Positions 9,677 through 19,882 of a stretch of DNA of 36,975 bases are shown in pieces. Under the pieces are notes generated by a model. The model ran no database searches. It was given only the letters and a program-made list of their open reading frames with translations, and was not told the origin of the DNA. The stretch covers positions 1 to 36,975 of the forward strand of contig JAUUZE010000005.1 in NCBI GenBank assembly GCA_030590175.1. The letters are read 5' to 3'. Within the stretch, counting starts at the first letter, position 1. Each line of letters opens with the position of its first letter. Origin of the DNA: Clostridia bacterium (GTDB lineage Bacteria > Bacillota > Clostridia > DUPQ01). Position numbers and translations under genes: made by a program.

Positions 9677-9695
9677 CAAATAAAAAGTAGGGCAT

Positions 9696-10136
9696 ATGTT
9701 TTTTGGAGAATACCTCCACCGAGTGGATGAAAAAGGAAGAACGATTATACCGCTTAAGTTCAGAGGTGAACTTGGCTCTTCATTTATGGTGGCAAAAAGC
9801 ACAGACAAATGTTTAATTCTTTATCCAATGGACGAATGGATGAAAGTTGTTAGAAATATTGAAGCTCAACCTTTTTCAGGAGAAGCAATGCGAAGAACAA
9901 TTAGACAGTTTTTAGCAGGAGCTTGTGAGTGTGAAGTAGATAAACAAGGTCGATTATTAATTCCTATAACATTGCGAGAGTACGCTGGCATTAAAACAGA
10001 AGTAAATATGAATGGTATGGGATCAAAAGCTGAAATATGGGATGCAGACACATGGGTTACTTACAGAGATCATAAAGCTAATGAACAAAAGGAAATTGAT
10101 GCTGCTACTAAAGCAAGAGAATTATTAGGCTTTTAA
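9696..10136 (+). CDS. mraZ: Transcriptional regulator MraZ
   Basis: 'MFFGEYLHRVDEKGRTIIPLKFRGEL' and second 'CECEVDKQGRLLIP' SpoVT/AbrB-like repeats; position at head of dcw cluster. Confidence 0.96.
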   Translation: MFFGEYLHRVDEKGRTIIPLKFRGELGSSFMVAKSTDKCLILYPMDEWMKVVRNIEAQPFSGEAMRRTIRQFLAGACECEVDKQGRLLIPITLREYAGIKTEVNMNGMGSKAEIWDADTWVTYRDHKANEQKEIDAATKARELLGF

Positions 10137-10137
10137 T

Positions 10138-11085
10138 ATGAGCATTAAATTTTCCCATGAACCAGTTTTATTAAATGAATGCATTAAAGCATTGAACATA
10201 GACAAAAAAGGCACATATATTGATTGTACCGCCGGAGGTGGTGGTCATAGCATTGAAATTGCCAAACGACTAGGTCGTGAAGGAATGCTAATTGCGATTG
10301 ATAGAGATCAAGTGGCTGTAGATGTTGTAACTAAGAGATTAAAAGATGAAAATCTTTTGGCTAAATATATAGTTGTCAAAGATAACTACTTGAACATTGA
10401 AAATATCATAAAAAAATATGCTAAAGAAAATATTTTAGGAATTCTAATGGACTTAGGAGTTTCATCCTATCAGTTGGATACCATTGAGAGAGGATTTTCC
10501 TATCACGATGATGCCAAACTTGACATGAGGATGGATACAAGTGAAACAAAGACTGCATTTAATGTAGTCAATACATATACAAAAGAAAAACTTATCGAAA
10601 TACTTTTTAAGTATGGTGAGGAAAAATACACAAGAAAAATCGTTAACGCGATAATGTACAAAAGAAAAAACAAACCAATAGAGACCACATTAGAATTAGC
10701 AGAATTAGTAAAAAGCTGCTATCCACCTAAAGAACGGTTTAAAGGGAAGCACCCGGCAAGGAAAACATTTCAAGCTATTAGAATTGAAGTTAATGATGAA
10801 TTAACAATACTAGAAAATACCCTTGTCGCGGCGGCTGAATCCCTACAAAAAGGTGGCAGATTAGCTGTCATAACATTTCATTCTCTGGAAGACAGAATAG
10901 TAAAGGTTATATTTTCTAAGTTGGAAAACCCATGCGAATGTCCCCCCGATTTTCCAATATGTGTTTGTAACAAAGTCAGTATGTTTAAAAGAATAAATAG
11001 AAAACCCATACTGGCATCCGACTTAGAGTTAAATAACAATAGGCGATCAAGAAGTGCAAAATTACGTGTAATTGAGCACAGATGA
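10138..11085 (+). CDS. rsmH: 16S rRNA (cytosine1402-N4)-methyltransferase RsmH (MraW)
   Basis: 'HEPVLLNECIKALNI', 'DCTAGGGGHS', 'MDLGVSSYQLD', 'RGFSYHDDAKLDMRMD', 'VITFHSLEDRIVK'. Confidence 0.97.
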   Translation: MSIKFSHEPVLLNECIKALNIDKKGTYIDCTAGGGGHSIEIAKRLGREGMLIAIDRDQVAVDVVTKRLKDENLLAKYIVVKDNYLNIENIIKKYAKENILGILMDLGVSSYQLDTIERGFSYHDDAKLDMRMDTSETKTAFNVVNTYTKEKLIEILFKYGEEKYTRKIVNAIMYKRKNKPIETTLELAELVKSCYPPKERFKGKHPARKTFQAIRIEVNDELTILENTLVAAAESLQKGGRLAVITFHSLEDRIVKVIFSKLENPCECPPDFPICVCNKVSMFKRINRKPILASDLELNNNRRSRSAKLRVIEHR

Positions 11086-11141
11086 TAGTCATACAAAAGA
11101 TAAAATTTTAAAGTACAAAAGACACGAAAGATGAAAAGAAC

Positions 11142-11164
11142 TCGGCCGGTGTACTACCGGCCGA
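11142..11164 (+). other. GC-rich perfect hairpin between rsmH and ftsL-like gene
   Basis: TCGGCCGGT-GTACT-ACCGGCCGA followed by TGTATTTTTC; terminator/attenuator-like. Confidence 0.8.
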
Positions 11165-11194
11165 TGTATTTTTCAACAAACAGGGGAGTCAATT

Positions 11195-11668
11195 ATGAAT
11201 GCACAAAGAATACTAAACAATGAACAACACATAATGACTGAATCTAAGGAAAAACAAGGGATTAAACCAACCTTATTGAAGGGAAATAAAGGAAACAAAA
11301 GACGCATCGTAATATGGGTCTTATTTGTATTTATCGCTTTATTTGGTATTATTTCCCGTTATAGTTATATAACACAAATGAATTATGATGTAGCATCATT
11401 ATCACAGCAATTAACAGCACAGGAAGCTGTTAATTCAGCTTTACAACTTCAATTAGATCAATATATGAATTTACCACAAATTCGTTACACTGCCATGACT
11501 CAGCTTGGAATGCAACAACCTGATAACTATCAAACTATTTATATTTCAGTTCCTAGGTATGATGAAATATCATTGGCTACCAAACCACTAACATTTTATG
11601 ATAGAATACTATTGTCAATTGATGATTTTAAGGTTAGTCTGATGAATATCAGAAATATATTCGGGTAG
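11195..11668 (+). CDS. ftsL: FtsL-like cell-division protein (single TM, coiled-coil)
   Basis: Basic N-terminus, one TM 'RRIVIWVLFVFIALFGIISRYSYI', coiled-coil 'NYDVASLSQQLTAQEAVNSALQLQLDQ'; synteny between rsmH and PBP. Confidence 0.7.
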   Translation: MNAQRILNNEQHIMTESKEKQGIKPTLLKGNKGNKRRIVIWVLFVFIALFGIISRYSYITQMNYDVASLSQQLTAQEAVNSALQLQLDQYMNLPQIRYTAMTQLGMQQPDNYQTIYISVPRYDEISLATKPLTFYDRILLSIDDFKVSLMNIRNIFG

Positions 11669-11691
11669 ATTCACCTACTATAAAGGAAAAA

Positions 11692-13884
11692 ATGATGGTG
11701 AATGACCAACAAAAAGTAAAAAGAAATAAAGAAAAAAAACGACTGTTAATAATAATCGTTTTTTTTGCATTGTTTTCATTTTTATTATTAGCAAGGATTT
11801 TCTATATTCAGTTTATTAAAGGAGAAGAATATCAAAAATTAGCATATCAGCAACAAACAAGAAATCAAACATTAACACCTTCTAGAGGTGCAATCTATGA
11901 TAGATATGGTAACGATTTAGCTATTAGTATATATGTAAACACTATATCAATAAGTCCAACAATTTTAAGAGCTAATCAACTATCCATAGATTTATTAGCA
12001 GAGGGACTAGAAGATATACTTAAAATAGACAAAGAAACCATAATAGAAAAAATAAACAAAGAAAGTGAATATGAATTACTAGTAAGACAAATAGACAAAG
12101 AAATTGGAGATGAATTACAAACTTGGTTAAGTGATAATCATATTGCAGGTGTAACCATTGAAGATGATACAAAAAGATATTATCCTAATAGCAATTTAGC
12201 TGCACATATTATTGGATTTACAGGTATTGATAATCAAGGCTTAATGGGTATCGAATATACCATGGAGGAAATATTAAAAGGAATTCCTGGAAAAATCACA
12301 TCTGAAATTGATAAAAATGGTACTTTGATTCCTTTTGCCACTGACAATCAGATCGCAGCATATGATGGGCTTGATGTTGTATTAACTATTGATGAAAATA
12401 TACAATATATTGTAGAAAAAGCTCTTGATGAAGCCATATTAAAAAATAAAGTTACAAGAGGTGCAACTGCAATTGTTATGGATCCTAAAACAGGTGAAAT
12501 TCTAGCAATGGTATCGAAACCTGATTTTGACTTAAATAATCCAAGAGAATGCCCTGATGGGTTTGATCCTACTAACTGGACTGGATACTCTACTAGTGAT
12601 ATTACTTTACTTAATCAAACAGTATGGAGAAATAAAGCACTTTCTGATACATATGAACCAGGGTCTACATTTAAGGCGATAACTGCTTCTATGGTATTAG
12701 AAGAAAATGTTATTTCACTGTCTACCATGACAGATGATTATGAAATTGAGGTACAAGGTTGGGATATAAACTGTTGGCGTAGTTATCCCCATGGAGAAGA
12801 AACATTCTTAGAAGGAATTTATAACTCATGTAACCCTGTATTTGTAAAAGTCTCTCAGTTATTAGGAATTGATCTGTTTTATGAATATGTTGAAATGTTT
12901 GGATTTTATGATAAAACAAAAATAAACTTACAAGGAGAGTCAAACTCTTTATTCCAAAAAGATTTTGGGTTGGAATACCAAGAAATTGATATGGCAGTTG
13001 CTTCTTTTGGTCAGCGATTTAAAATTACTCCAATTCAAATAATTACAGCTTACTCAGCAATTGCAAATGGAGGGAAGTTACTCCAACCATATATTGTGAA
13101 AGAATTACTTGATTCACAAGGTAATATTGCAAAGAAATTTGAAACTATAACCGTTAGACAAGTAATATCTTCACAAACTTCAAAAACAATGAGAGAAGTA
13201 TTAAAAGGAGTAGTATCTGAAGGAACTGGTAAAAATGCTTATGTACCTGGATATGATGTAGCAGGTAAGACGGGTACATCTGAAACAGATGAAGAAAATG
13301 TTTATACAGCATCTTTTTGTGGGTTTGCTCCAGCTGATAACCCAGTTATTACTGTATTGGTTGTTCTCCATGACCCACAAGGTGATTCGTATTATGGAGG
13401 TGTTATAGCAGCACCTGTTGTTGGGCAGATTATTGAAGAAACTTTAGAGTATTTGCATGTTCCTAGAAACTTAGATGAAACGCTTATTGAGAGAGATGTA
13501 TTAATTCCTGAGTTGATTGGTTACTCTATTGACCAAGCAACTGACATACTAGAAGAACTACGATTACAATCAATTCTTATAGGCGATAATATTTTAGAAG
13601 ATGTGGCTGTAGCATATCAATATCCATTGGCAAAAACCATAGTAAAAGAAGAAAGTATTGTGGTATTATATAGTTACTTACCTGAGGAGAAACAGCAAGT
13701 AATAATGCCTAATTTATTAAATAAGACTATCTATGAGGCAAAGGTAACACTGAGTGCTTTAGGATTAAATATTGATACAAAAGGATTAGGTGCATGTATT
13801 GACCAAAGTATTAAAAAAGGGGAAAAAATTGAAAAGGGCAGTATAATAACAGTTACATTTAGATATACTGATAATGTGGAGTAA
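11692..13884 (+). CDS. Class B penicillin-binding protein with two C-terminal PASTA-like domains (FtsI/SpoVD-type)
   Basis: N-terminal TM, dimerisation domain, 'GSTFKA' (SxxK), 'SCN' (SxN), 'AGKTGTSE' (KTG), two PASTA-like repeats after about residue 600. Confidence 0.94.
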   Translation: MMVNDQQKVKRNKEKKRLLIIIVFFALFSFLLLARIFYIQFIKGEEYQKLAYQQQTRNQTLTPSRGAIYDRYGNDLAISIYVNTISISPTILRANQLSIDLLAEGLEDILKIDKETIIEKINKESEYELLVRQIDKEIGDELQTWLSDNHIAGVTIEDDTKRYYPNSNLAAHIIGFTGIDNQGLMGIEYTMEEILKGIPGKITSEIDKNGTLIPFATDNQIAAYDGLDVVLTIDENIQYIVEKALDEAILKNKVTRGATAIVMDPKTGEILAMVSKPDFDLNNPRECPDGFDPTNWTGYSTSDITLLNQTVWRNKALSDTYEPGSTFKAITASMVLEENVISLSTMTDDYEIEVQGWDINCWRSYPHGEETFLEGIYNSCNPVFVKVSQLLGIDLFYEYVEMFGFYDKTKINLQGESNSLFQKDFGLEYQEIDMAVASFGQRFKITPIQIITAYSAIANGGKLLQPYIVKELLDSQGNIAKKFETITVRQVISSQTSKTMREVLKGVVSEGTGKNAYVPGYDVAGKTGTSETDEENVYTASFCGFAPADNPVITVLVVLHDPQGDSYYGGVIAAPVVGQIIEETLEYLHVPRNLDETLIERDVLIPELIGYSIDQATDILEELRLQSILIGDNILEDVAVAYQYPLAKTIVKEESIVVLYSYLPEEKQQVIMPNLLNKTIYEAKVTLSALGLNIDTKGLGACIDQSIKKGEKIEKGSIITVTFRYTDNVE

Positions 13885-13886
13885 GT

Positions 13887-15338
13887 ATGAAATTAGAAAA
13901 ATTATTAAAAACCATTGAAATAGAAGAGTTCTATGGTAATAGCGAAATTAATATTACTGGAATAGCTTATGATTCTAGAAAAGTTGAAGAAGGCTTTTTA
14001 TTTGTTTGTATTGATGGTATTGATGAAGATGGTCATGCTTATTTAACAAAAGCTTTTGAAAATGGAGCAGTTTGTGCTTTAATTACTAAAAAAGTTTCAC
14101 TACCATTTAAAAATTATGTTCGTGTTCTAGATGGACGAATAGCTTTAGCAAAGTTAGCTGATTGTTTTTATGATCATCCTAGCAAAAAAATGACTATAAC
14201 TGGTATTACTGGCACAAAAGGTAAAACTACAATTACTAAAATGATTAAAACTATTATGGAATATAGTAAATTGCCTACTTCATCCAGTGGAACATTAGGT
14301 ATGTTTATTGGTGATGAACATATAAAAACAACTAATACCACACCAGCTTCTCTTGATCTTCAGCAGTTTTTTGCTAATAGTTTATCAAACAAAATTAATC
14401 ATGTGGTCATGGAAGTTGCCTCAATTGCATTAAAACAAAAACGTGTGCAAATGATTGATTTTGATATTGGTATTTATACTAATTTGGCAAAAACTCATAT
14501 AGGAAAAAGAGAGCATGAAGATTTTGAAGATTATTTACTATCAAAAACTCAATTATTTAATCTATGTAAAGTAGCTATCTATAATATTGACGATCCATAT
14601 TATGAGCGAATGATGTATCAAAAATCAGCAAAACCATTAACTTATTCAGTTAATAATAAACAAGCTAATATTTACGCAACTAACATTCATAAAGATGGTG
14701 TTTATACCACTTTTACTTATAATGGATTAGATAAAGTTATTACAGTAACTTATACTTTACCTGGACAATTTAATATTAGTAATGCAATAGCTGCCATAAC
14801 TGCTTCTCTTTTAATGGGAGCAAGCAATGAAGGCATTATTAATGGATTAGCAAAAACTACTGTAAAAGGACGTTGTGAAGTGCTAGACACAAACACACCA
14901 TATATGGTTATGATTGATTATGCACATAACCAAAGTAGCTTATTAAAACTACTTACAGAAATAAAAGAAGATGTTAAAGGACGATTGATTGTTGTCTTTG
15001 GGTGTGGTGGAGATCGTGATAACGAAATGAGATATGAAATGGGTGAAATTGCAGGTAATCATGCTGATTATTCAATTATAACAACAGATAATCCACGAAC
15101 TGAAGAGCCCATATCAATTATTAATATGATTGAAGAAGGCATGAAAAAAACAAATGGTAAATATATAAAAATAATTGATAGAACGAAAGCGATAAAACAT
15201 GCTTTAGAAATCGGAAAAGCAAATGATTTGATTATTTTAGCTGGAAAAGGTCATGAAACTTATATTGAAAAACATCATGTGAGAACACACTATGATGAAC
15301 GAGAAATTGTAAATAATTTATTAAAGGAGATATTGTAA
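13887..15338 (+). CDS. murE: UDP-MurNAc-tripeptide synthetase (MurE-type Mur ligase)
   Basis: 'GITGTKGKTTITKMI' P-loop, 'DNPRTEEP' motif, 'GKGHETY'; dcw position. Confidence 0.93.
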   Translation: MKLEKLLKTIEIEEFYGNSEINITGIAYDSRKVEEGFLFVCIDGIDEDGHAYLTKAFENGAVCALITKKVSLPFKNYVRVLDGRIALAKLADCFYDHPSKKMTITGITGTKGKTTITKMIKTIMEYSKLPTSSSGTLGMFIGDEHIKTTNTTPASLDLQQFFANSLSNKINHVVMEVASIALKQKRVQMIDFDIGIYTNLAKTHIGKREHEDFEDYLLSKTQLFNLCKVAIYNIDDPYYERMMYQKSAKPLTYSVNNKQANIYATNIHKDGVYTTFTYNGLDKVITVTYTLPGQFNISNAIAAITASLLMGASNEGIINGLAKTTVKGRCEVLDTNTPYMVMIDYAHNQSSLLKLLTEIKEDVKGRLIVVFGCGGDRDNEMRYEMGEIAGNHADYSIITTDNPRTEEPISIINMIEEGMKKTNGKYIKIIDRTKAIKHALEIGKANDLIILAGKGHETYIEKHHVRTHYDEREIVNNLLKEIL

Positions 15339-16691
15339 ATGAATTTATGGATTGATGAAGTACAATCACTATTTAACTGTTGTAATAAATTTAACATGAC
15401 TCATCAATTACTTAAAGGTGTTTCAACTGATAGTAGAAACATTGAAGCTGGCCAATTATTTATTGCCTTAAAAGGTGAAAACTTTGATGGACATGACTAC
15501 ATTGATAAAGCAATAGAAAAAGGTGCTTCGCTAATTTTATCTGAAAATAGCCATATAAATCCAAAAGTCATAAAAGTAGATGATACTATTAAAGCATTAG
15601 GTTTATTGGCTAAATATTATAGATCAAAATTTAAAATCCCTGTTATTGGTCTTACAGGAAGTGTGGGTAAAACCACAACAAAAAACATGATAAACAGTGT
15701 ATTATCATTTTCAAAAAACGTTCATACTACCAAAGGAAATAAAAATAATCATATTGGGTTACCAATGTCGTTACTTGACCTAACGAGTGAACATGATATT
15801 TCTGTTCTTGAAATGGGAATGAATCATTTAGGTGAAATTGACTATTTAAGCTCTATTGCTAAACCTACAATTAGTATTTTAACTAATATTGGTGTTAGTC
15901 ATATTGGGAATTTGCAGTCAAAAGAGAATATTTTTGCGGCTAAAAAGGAAATACTAAATCACTTATTACCTAAAAGTCTTTTATTATTAAATGGTGATGA
16001 CGAATTTCTCAAATCATTACAAGATAATAGCCCATATAGGGTGATTACTTATGGATTTGGCAATCATAATATGGTTAAAGCAAGTCATTATAAACTACTT
16101 AATGAAAATAATGGAAGTCAGTTTATGATAGGTGATGAACTTTATACATTAAATACTCTTGGGAAACATAATGTATATAATGTATTACCTGCTATTATTC
16201 TTGGAAAAGAGTTTGGGTTAGACACGCAAATGATTAATCAAGGGTTAAAAACATTTACACAAGAAAAAATGAGAATGGACATATCTAAAATTCGTGAGAT
16301 GACCATTATAAATGATGCATATAATGCAAATACTCAGTCAATGAAAGCTGCGATTGATGTGTTAGTTACACAACAAGGGCGTAAAGTTGCTATTTTAGGA
16401 GATATGCTTGAAATGGGTGATTTTTCAAAAGATAATCATTTAGATGTTGGACAGTATGTGGCTAATTCTATGGTTGATGTACTAATTGGAGTAGGTAACG
16501 ATGCTATCTTTTATATTGATGGAGCTAAAAAAGAAAAGATAAGTAATTTAAATTTGTATTATTTTCCTGATTTGACACAATTAGCAACAAATATTAATGA
16601 TATAATACAGCCAGGCGATTTTATTTTATTAAAAGGGTCAAGGGGCTCAAAAATGGAATCAGTTATTGAATTTATAAGTAAAAAGGAGTAG
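15339..16691 (+). CDS. murF: UDP-MurNAc-tripeptide:D-Ala-D-Ala ligase
   Basis: 'GLTGSVGKTTTKNMI', 'NDAYNANTQSMKAAI', 'ILGDMLEMGDFS'; dcw position. Confidence 0.96.
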   Translation: MNLWIDEVQSLFNCCNKFNMTHQLLKGVSTDSRNIEAGQLFIALKGENFDGHDYIDKAIEKGASLILSENSHINPKVIKVDDTIKALGLLAKYYRSKFKIPVIGLTGSVGKTTTKNMINSVLSFSKNVHTTKGNKNNHIGLPMSLLDLTSEHDISVLEMGMNHLGEIDYLSSIAKPTISILTNIGVSHIGNLQSKENIFAAKKEILNHLLPKSLLLLNGDDEFLKSLQDNSPYRVITYGFGNHNMVKASHYKLLNENNGSQFMIGDELYTLNTLGKHNVYNVLPAIILGKEFGLDTQMINQGLKTFTQEKMRMDISKIREMTIINDAYNANTQSMKAAIDVLVTQQGRKVAILGDMLEMGDFSKDNHLDVGQYVANSMVDVLIGVGNDAIFYIDGAKKEKISNLNLYYFPDLTQLATNINDIIQPGDFILLKGSRGSKMESVIEFISKKE

Positions 16692-16694
16692 AAC

Positions 16695-17657
16695 ATGGGA
16701 TTATCATTTGTCATTACATTTTTAACAACAGCTTTATTTGGGCGATTACTTATTCCATTACTACAGAAATTAAAATTTGGACAAATTGTTAGAGATGATG
16801 GACCAAAAACTCATTTAAGTAAGATGGGTATTCCAACTATGGGTGGAATCATGTTTATTATTCCTATTTTATTGTTTGCAGTTGTTTTTAATAAGTTTTC
16901 AATGGATAGTCTTGTTATTTCAGCTATTGTTTTGCTATTTTCCTTTGTTGGTTTTTTAGATGATATATTAAAAATAAAAAGAGAAAGCAAAGATGGGCTT
17001 AATGTTTTACAAAAAACAATTGGTTTATTATTTGTTTCCACATTATTTGCCATATATTTTGTATATTTTTCCAATGTGGGAACAGAGATGATTGCACCAT
17101 TTTCTAATATGATGACAACTTTTATGGTTCCAAAGTTCTTATATGTTTTGTTCATTATAATTGTGATGTATGCTACAACCAATTCAGTGAATCTAACAGA
17201 TGGTGTTGATGGATTGGCATCAAGTGTCACAGCTATAGTTATGATGTGTTTAATGATAATAGCTTTTGCTAATATAAATAATGAGTTAGTTATTATTTTT
17301 TCAATTAGTTCAGTTGGTGGCTTATTGGCATTTTTATTATATAATGGACACCCTGCAAAAGTCTTCATGGGTGATACAGGCTCATTAGCTCTAGGGGCAT
17401 TAGTTGGAATTATGGTTATTTATTTACAAATACCTTGGATTTTACTAATCGCTGGGATTATTTATGTGATTGAAGCACTATCAGTTATAATTCAAGTTGG
17501 TCATTACAAAAGAACAAAGCGAAGAGTTTTTAAAATGGCACCTATTCATCATCATTTTGAATTAAGTGGATGGAAAGAAGCAAAAGTTGTTGTTGTCTTT
17601 ACAATAGTAACGGTTGTGGCTTGTGCCTTATCATATGCCATATTATTATGGCTATAA
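16695..17657 (+). CDS. mraY: Phospho-MurNAc-pentapeptide transferase
   Basis: 'DDGPKTHLSKMGIPTMGGIMF', 'NLTDGVDGLA', 'FMGDTGSLALG', 'PIHHHFELSGWKE'. Confidence 0.97.
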   Translation: MGLSFVITFLTTALFGRLLIPLLQKLKFGQIVRDDGPKTHLSKMGIPTMGGIMFIIPILLFAVVFNKFSMDSLVISAIVLLFSFVGFLDDILKIKRESKDGLNVLQKTIGLLFVSTLFAIYFVYFSNVGTEMIAPFSNMMTTFMVPKFLYVLFIIIVMYATTNSVNLTDGVDGLASSVTAIVMMCLMIIAFANINNELVIIFSISSVGGLLAFLLYNGHPAKVFMGDTGSLALGALVGIMVIYLQIPWILLIAGIIYVIEALSVIIQVGHYKRTKRRVFKMAPIHHHFELSGWKEAKVVVVFTIVTVVACALSYAILLWL

Positions 17658-17669
17658 GATGGGATACTA

Positions 17670-18788
17670 ATGAAAAAAATATTTTATACAAAACCTTTTG
17701 ATTATTGGATATTTGTCTTTACTCTAATGTTGGTTTCTTTGGGAATCATCATGGTTTTTAGTGCTAGTACTCCTTATGCAAAAATGGCTTTTGATAATAT
17801 TTATTATTTTTTGAACAAACAGTTAATTGCAGCTGGAATTGGTTTAGTACTTATGATTGGTTTATCTTTTATTGATTATCGATTATTTAAACTCATTGCT
17901 GTCTTATTTCTTAGTATTTGTTTTTTATTATTAATCGCAGTATTAATTCCAGGAATTGGACAAATCTATAATGGAGCAAGAAGGTGGATTGATTGGGGAC
18001 CTGGATTTCAACCATCTGAGTTTTTTAAGTTAGCTTTAATTATTTTTCTATCTTATAGTATTGCTAAGAACCAAGAAAAAGTTTCTACTTCAATACTTAG
18101 TGTATTATATCATTTAATATTTCTAGTTGTTGCTGCACTATTACTATTACTAGAACCGCATTTAAGTGCTACGGTTATTGTAAGTGTAATAACTTTTTTA
18201 TTACTATATATTGGTGGAGCAAAATTACATCATTTACTAATATGTGGATTTATAGGGGCATCAGCGTTGGCAAGCTTTGCAATATTAACAGATTATACAA
18301 ATGAGAGGTTAACAATTTTTTTAAATCCTTTTAAAGATCCTCTAGATTTAGGATATCAATTGATTCAATCTTTTTATGCCATTGGTGCTGGAGGATTGCT
18401 AGGAAGAGGACTTGGAAAAAGTGTTCAGAAATTTTTGTATATGCCTGAGCAACATAATGATTTTATATTTTCAATATTAGCAGAAGAATTAGGATTTATT
18501 GGTTGTTTAGTAGTAATCTTATTATTCTTTTTATTAGTATATCGAGGAATGATGGTGTCTATAAATACCAAAGACCCATTTGGGAAACTTTTAGCTGGAG
18601 GAATTTCTTGTTTATTTTTTATTCAAGCAGTATTTAATATAGCGGTTGTTACAGGTGCACTTCCAACCACAGGAATTTCATTACCATTTTTTAGTTTTGG
18701 TGGAACAAGTTTGGTTGTCAATATGATTGAAATTGGTTTATTATTAAGTATATCAAGACATACAAAGAAAAGTAGGAGAAAAGTATGA
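17670..18788 (+). CDS. ftsW: SEDS-family protein FtsW (SpoVE-like)
   Basis: 'FQPSEFFKLALI', 'EQHNDFIFSILAEELGFIG', 'TTGISLPFFSFGGTS'; between mraY and murG. Confidence 0.93.
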   Translation: MKKIFYTKPFDYWIFVFTLMLVSLGIIMVFSASTPYAKMAFDNIYYFLNKQLIAAGIGLVLMIGLSFIDYRLFKLIAVLFLSICFLLLIAVLIPGIGQIYNGARRWIDWGPGFQPSEFFKLALIIFLSYSIAKNQEKVSTSILSVLYHLIFLVVAALLLLLEPHLSATVIVSVITFLLLYIGGAKLHHLLICGFIGASALASFAILTDYTNERLTIFLNPFKDPLDLGYQLIQSFYAIGAGGLLGRGLGKSVQKFLYMPEQHNDFIFSILAEELGFIGCLVVILLFFLLVYRGMMVSINTKDPFGKLLAGGISCLFFIQAVFNIAVVTGALPTTGISLPFFSFGGTSLVVNMIEIGLLLSISRHTKKSRRKV

Positions 18789-19882
18789 AAGTAGTTATTG
18801 CAGGTGGAGGAACAGCTGGACATATAAATCCAGCCTTAGCAATTGCAGATTTATTAGTTGAAAAATTAGATATTAATAAAGGTGATATTACTTTTATAGG
18901 AACAAAAAGAGGATTAGAAAAAGATTTAGTTCCTAGGGCTGATTATGATTTAAAATATATTACTATAAGAGGATTTAAACGTAAATTCTCAATAAATACA
19001 ATCGTTGGTTTATTTGCACTATGTGTTGGTATGGTACAATCTTACAAAATTTTAAAAGAATTATCTCCTGATATTGTTATTGGTACAGGTGGTTATGTGG
19101 CAGGACCTATTATGTATTTGGCTAGTAGAAAAAAAATTCCCACATTTTTACATGAATCAAATGCATATCCGGGTATCACAACACGATTGTTAGCTAAAAG
19201 GGTTGATGTAATTGGTATTAGTTTTTCAAAAAGTAGACAATTATTAAAAAATAGCAAGAAAATCATTTTAACTGGCAATCCATTAAGAAATGACATATTA
19301 AATCTTGACCGTCATGAGTGTCGAGAAAAAATAGGATTAAAAAATAATGAAAAATTAGTAGTTGTTATGGGTGGGTCATTAGGTGCAAGAGCCATAAATG
19401 AGGCAATGGTTCAACTTATTAATAAGCAACTAAAAGATAATGATTTCACACTTATATATGCACCAGGAAAACAATATTATTCTGAAGTAATTGGTAAGAT
19501 AAATAAAGATTTTAATAATGTATCTATTGTTGATTATATATATAATTCACCAGAAGTATATCACAGCGCAGATTTAATGATTACAAGAGGAGGCTCAATG
19601 ACAATAAGCGAAATGTTGGCTATTGGTGTTCCATCAATTATTATTCCATCATCAAATGTGGCTGAAAATCATCAAGAACTAAATGCTAGAGCTGTTGAAA
19701 ATAATGGAGCTTGTGAAGTAATACTAGATGAGCAATTAAGTGGTTTAGTCTTATATGAAAAAATAATTAATCTATTGCAAAATGATAAAAAAATGATTAA
19801 TATGAGAGAAAGTGCTTTGGAAATGGGCATTATTGATGGAAAAGAGAGAATTTTAGATATTATCAGAAAGTTGGTTAAGTAA
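18785..19882 (+). CDS. murG: UDP-GlcNAc--lipid I N-acetylglucosaminyltransferase
   Basis: 'VIAGGGTAGHINPALAIAD', 'GTGGYVAGPI', 'HESNAYPG', 'MGGSLGARAIN', 'TRGGSMTISE'. Overlaps ftsW by 4 nt (ATGA). Confidence 0.97.
   Translation: MKVVIAGGGTAGHINPALAIADLLVEKLDINKGDITFIGTKRGLEKDLVPRADYDLKYITIRGFKRKFSINTIVGLFALCVGMVQSYKILKELSPDIVIGTGGYVAGPIMYLASRKKIPTFLHESNAYPGITTRLLAKRVDVIGISFSKSRQLLKNSKKIILTGNPLRNDILNLDRHECREKIGLKNNEKLVVVMGGSLGARAINEAMVQLINKQLKDNDFTLIYAPGKQYYSEVIGKINKDFNNVSIVDYIYNSPEVYHSADLMITRGGSMTISEMLAIGVPSIIIPSSNVAENHQELNARAVENNGACEVILDEQLSGLVLYEKIINLLQNDKKMINMRESALEMGIIDGKERILDIIRKLVK

Noticed and set aside
9560-9808. 82-aa minus-strand ORF over the mraZ promoter/start
   Set aside because: Overlaps promoter, repeat array and mraZ N-terminus; no SD or homology pattern recognised.
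16811-17368. 185-aa minus-strand ORF antisense to mraY
   Set aside because: Lies entirely within a strongly conserved mraY; composition looks like a shadow ORF and no family motif is recognisable.
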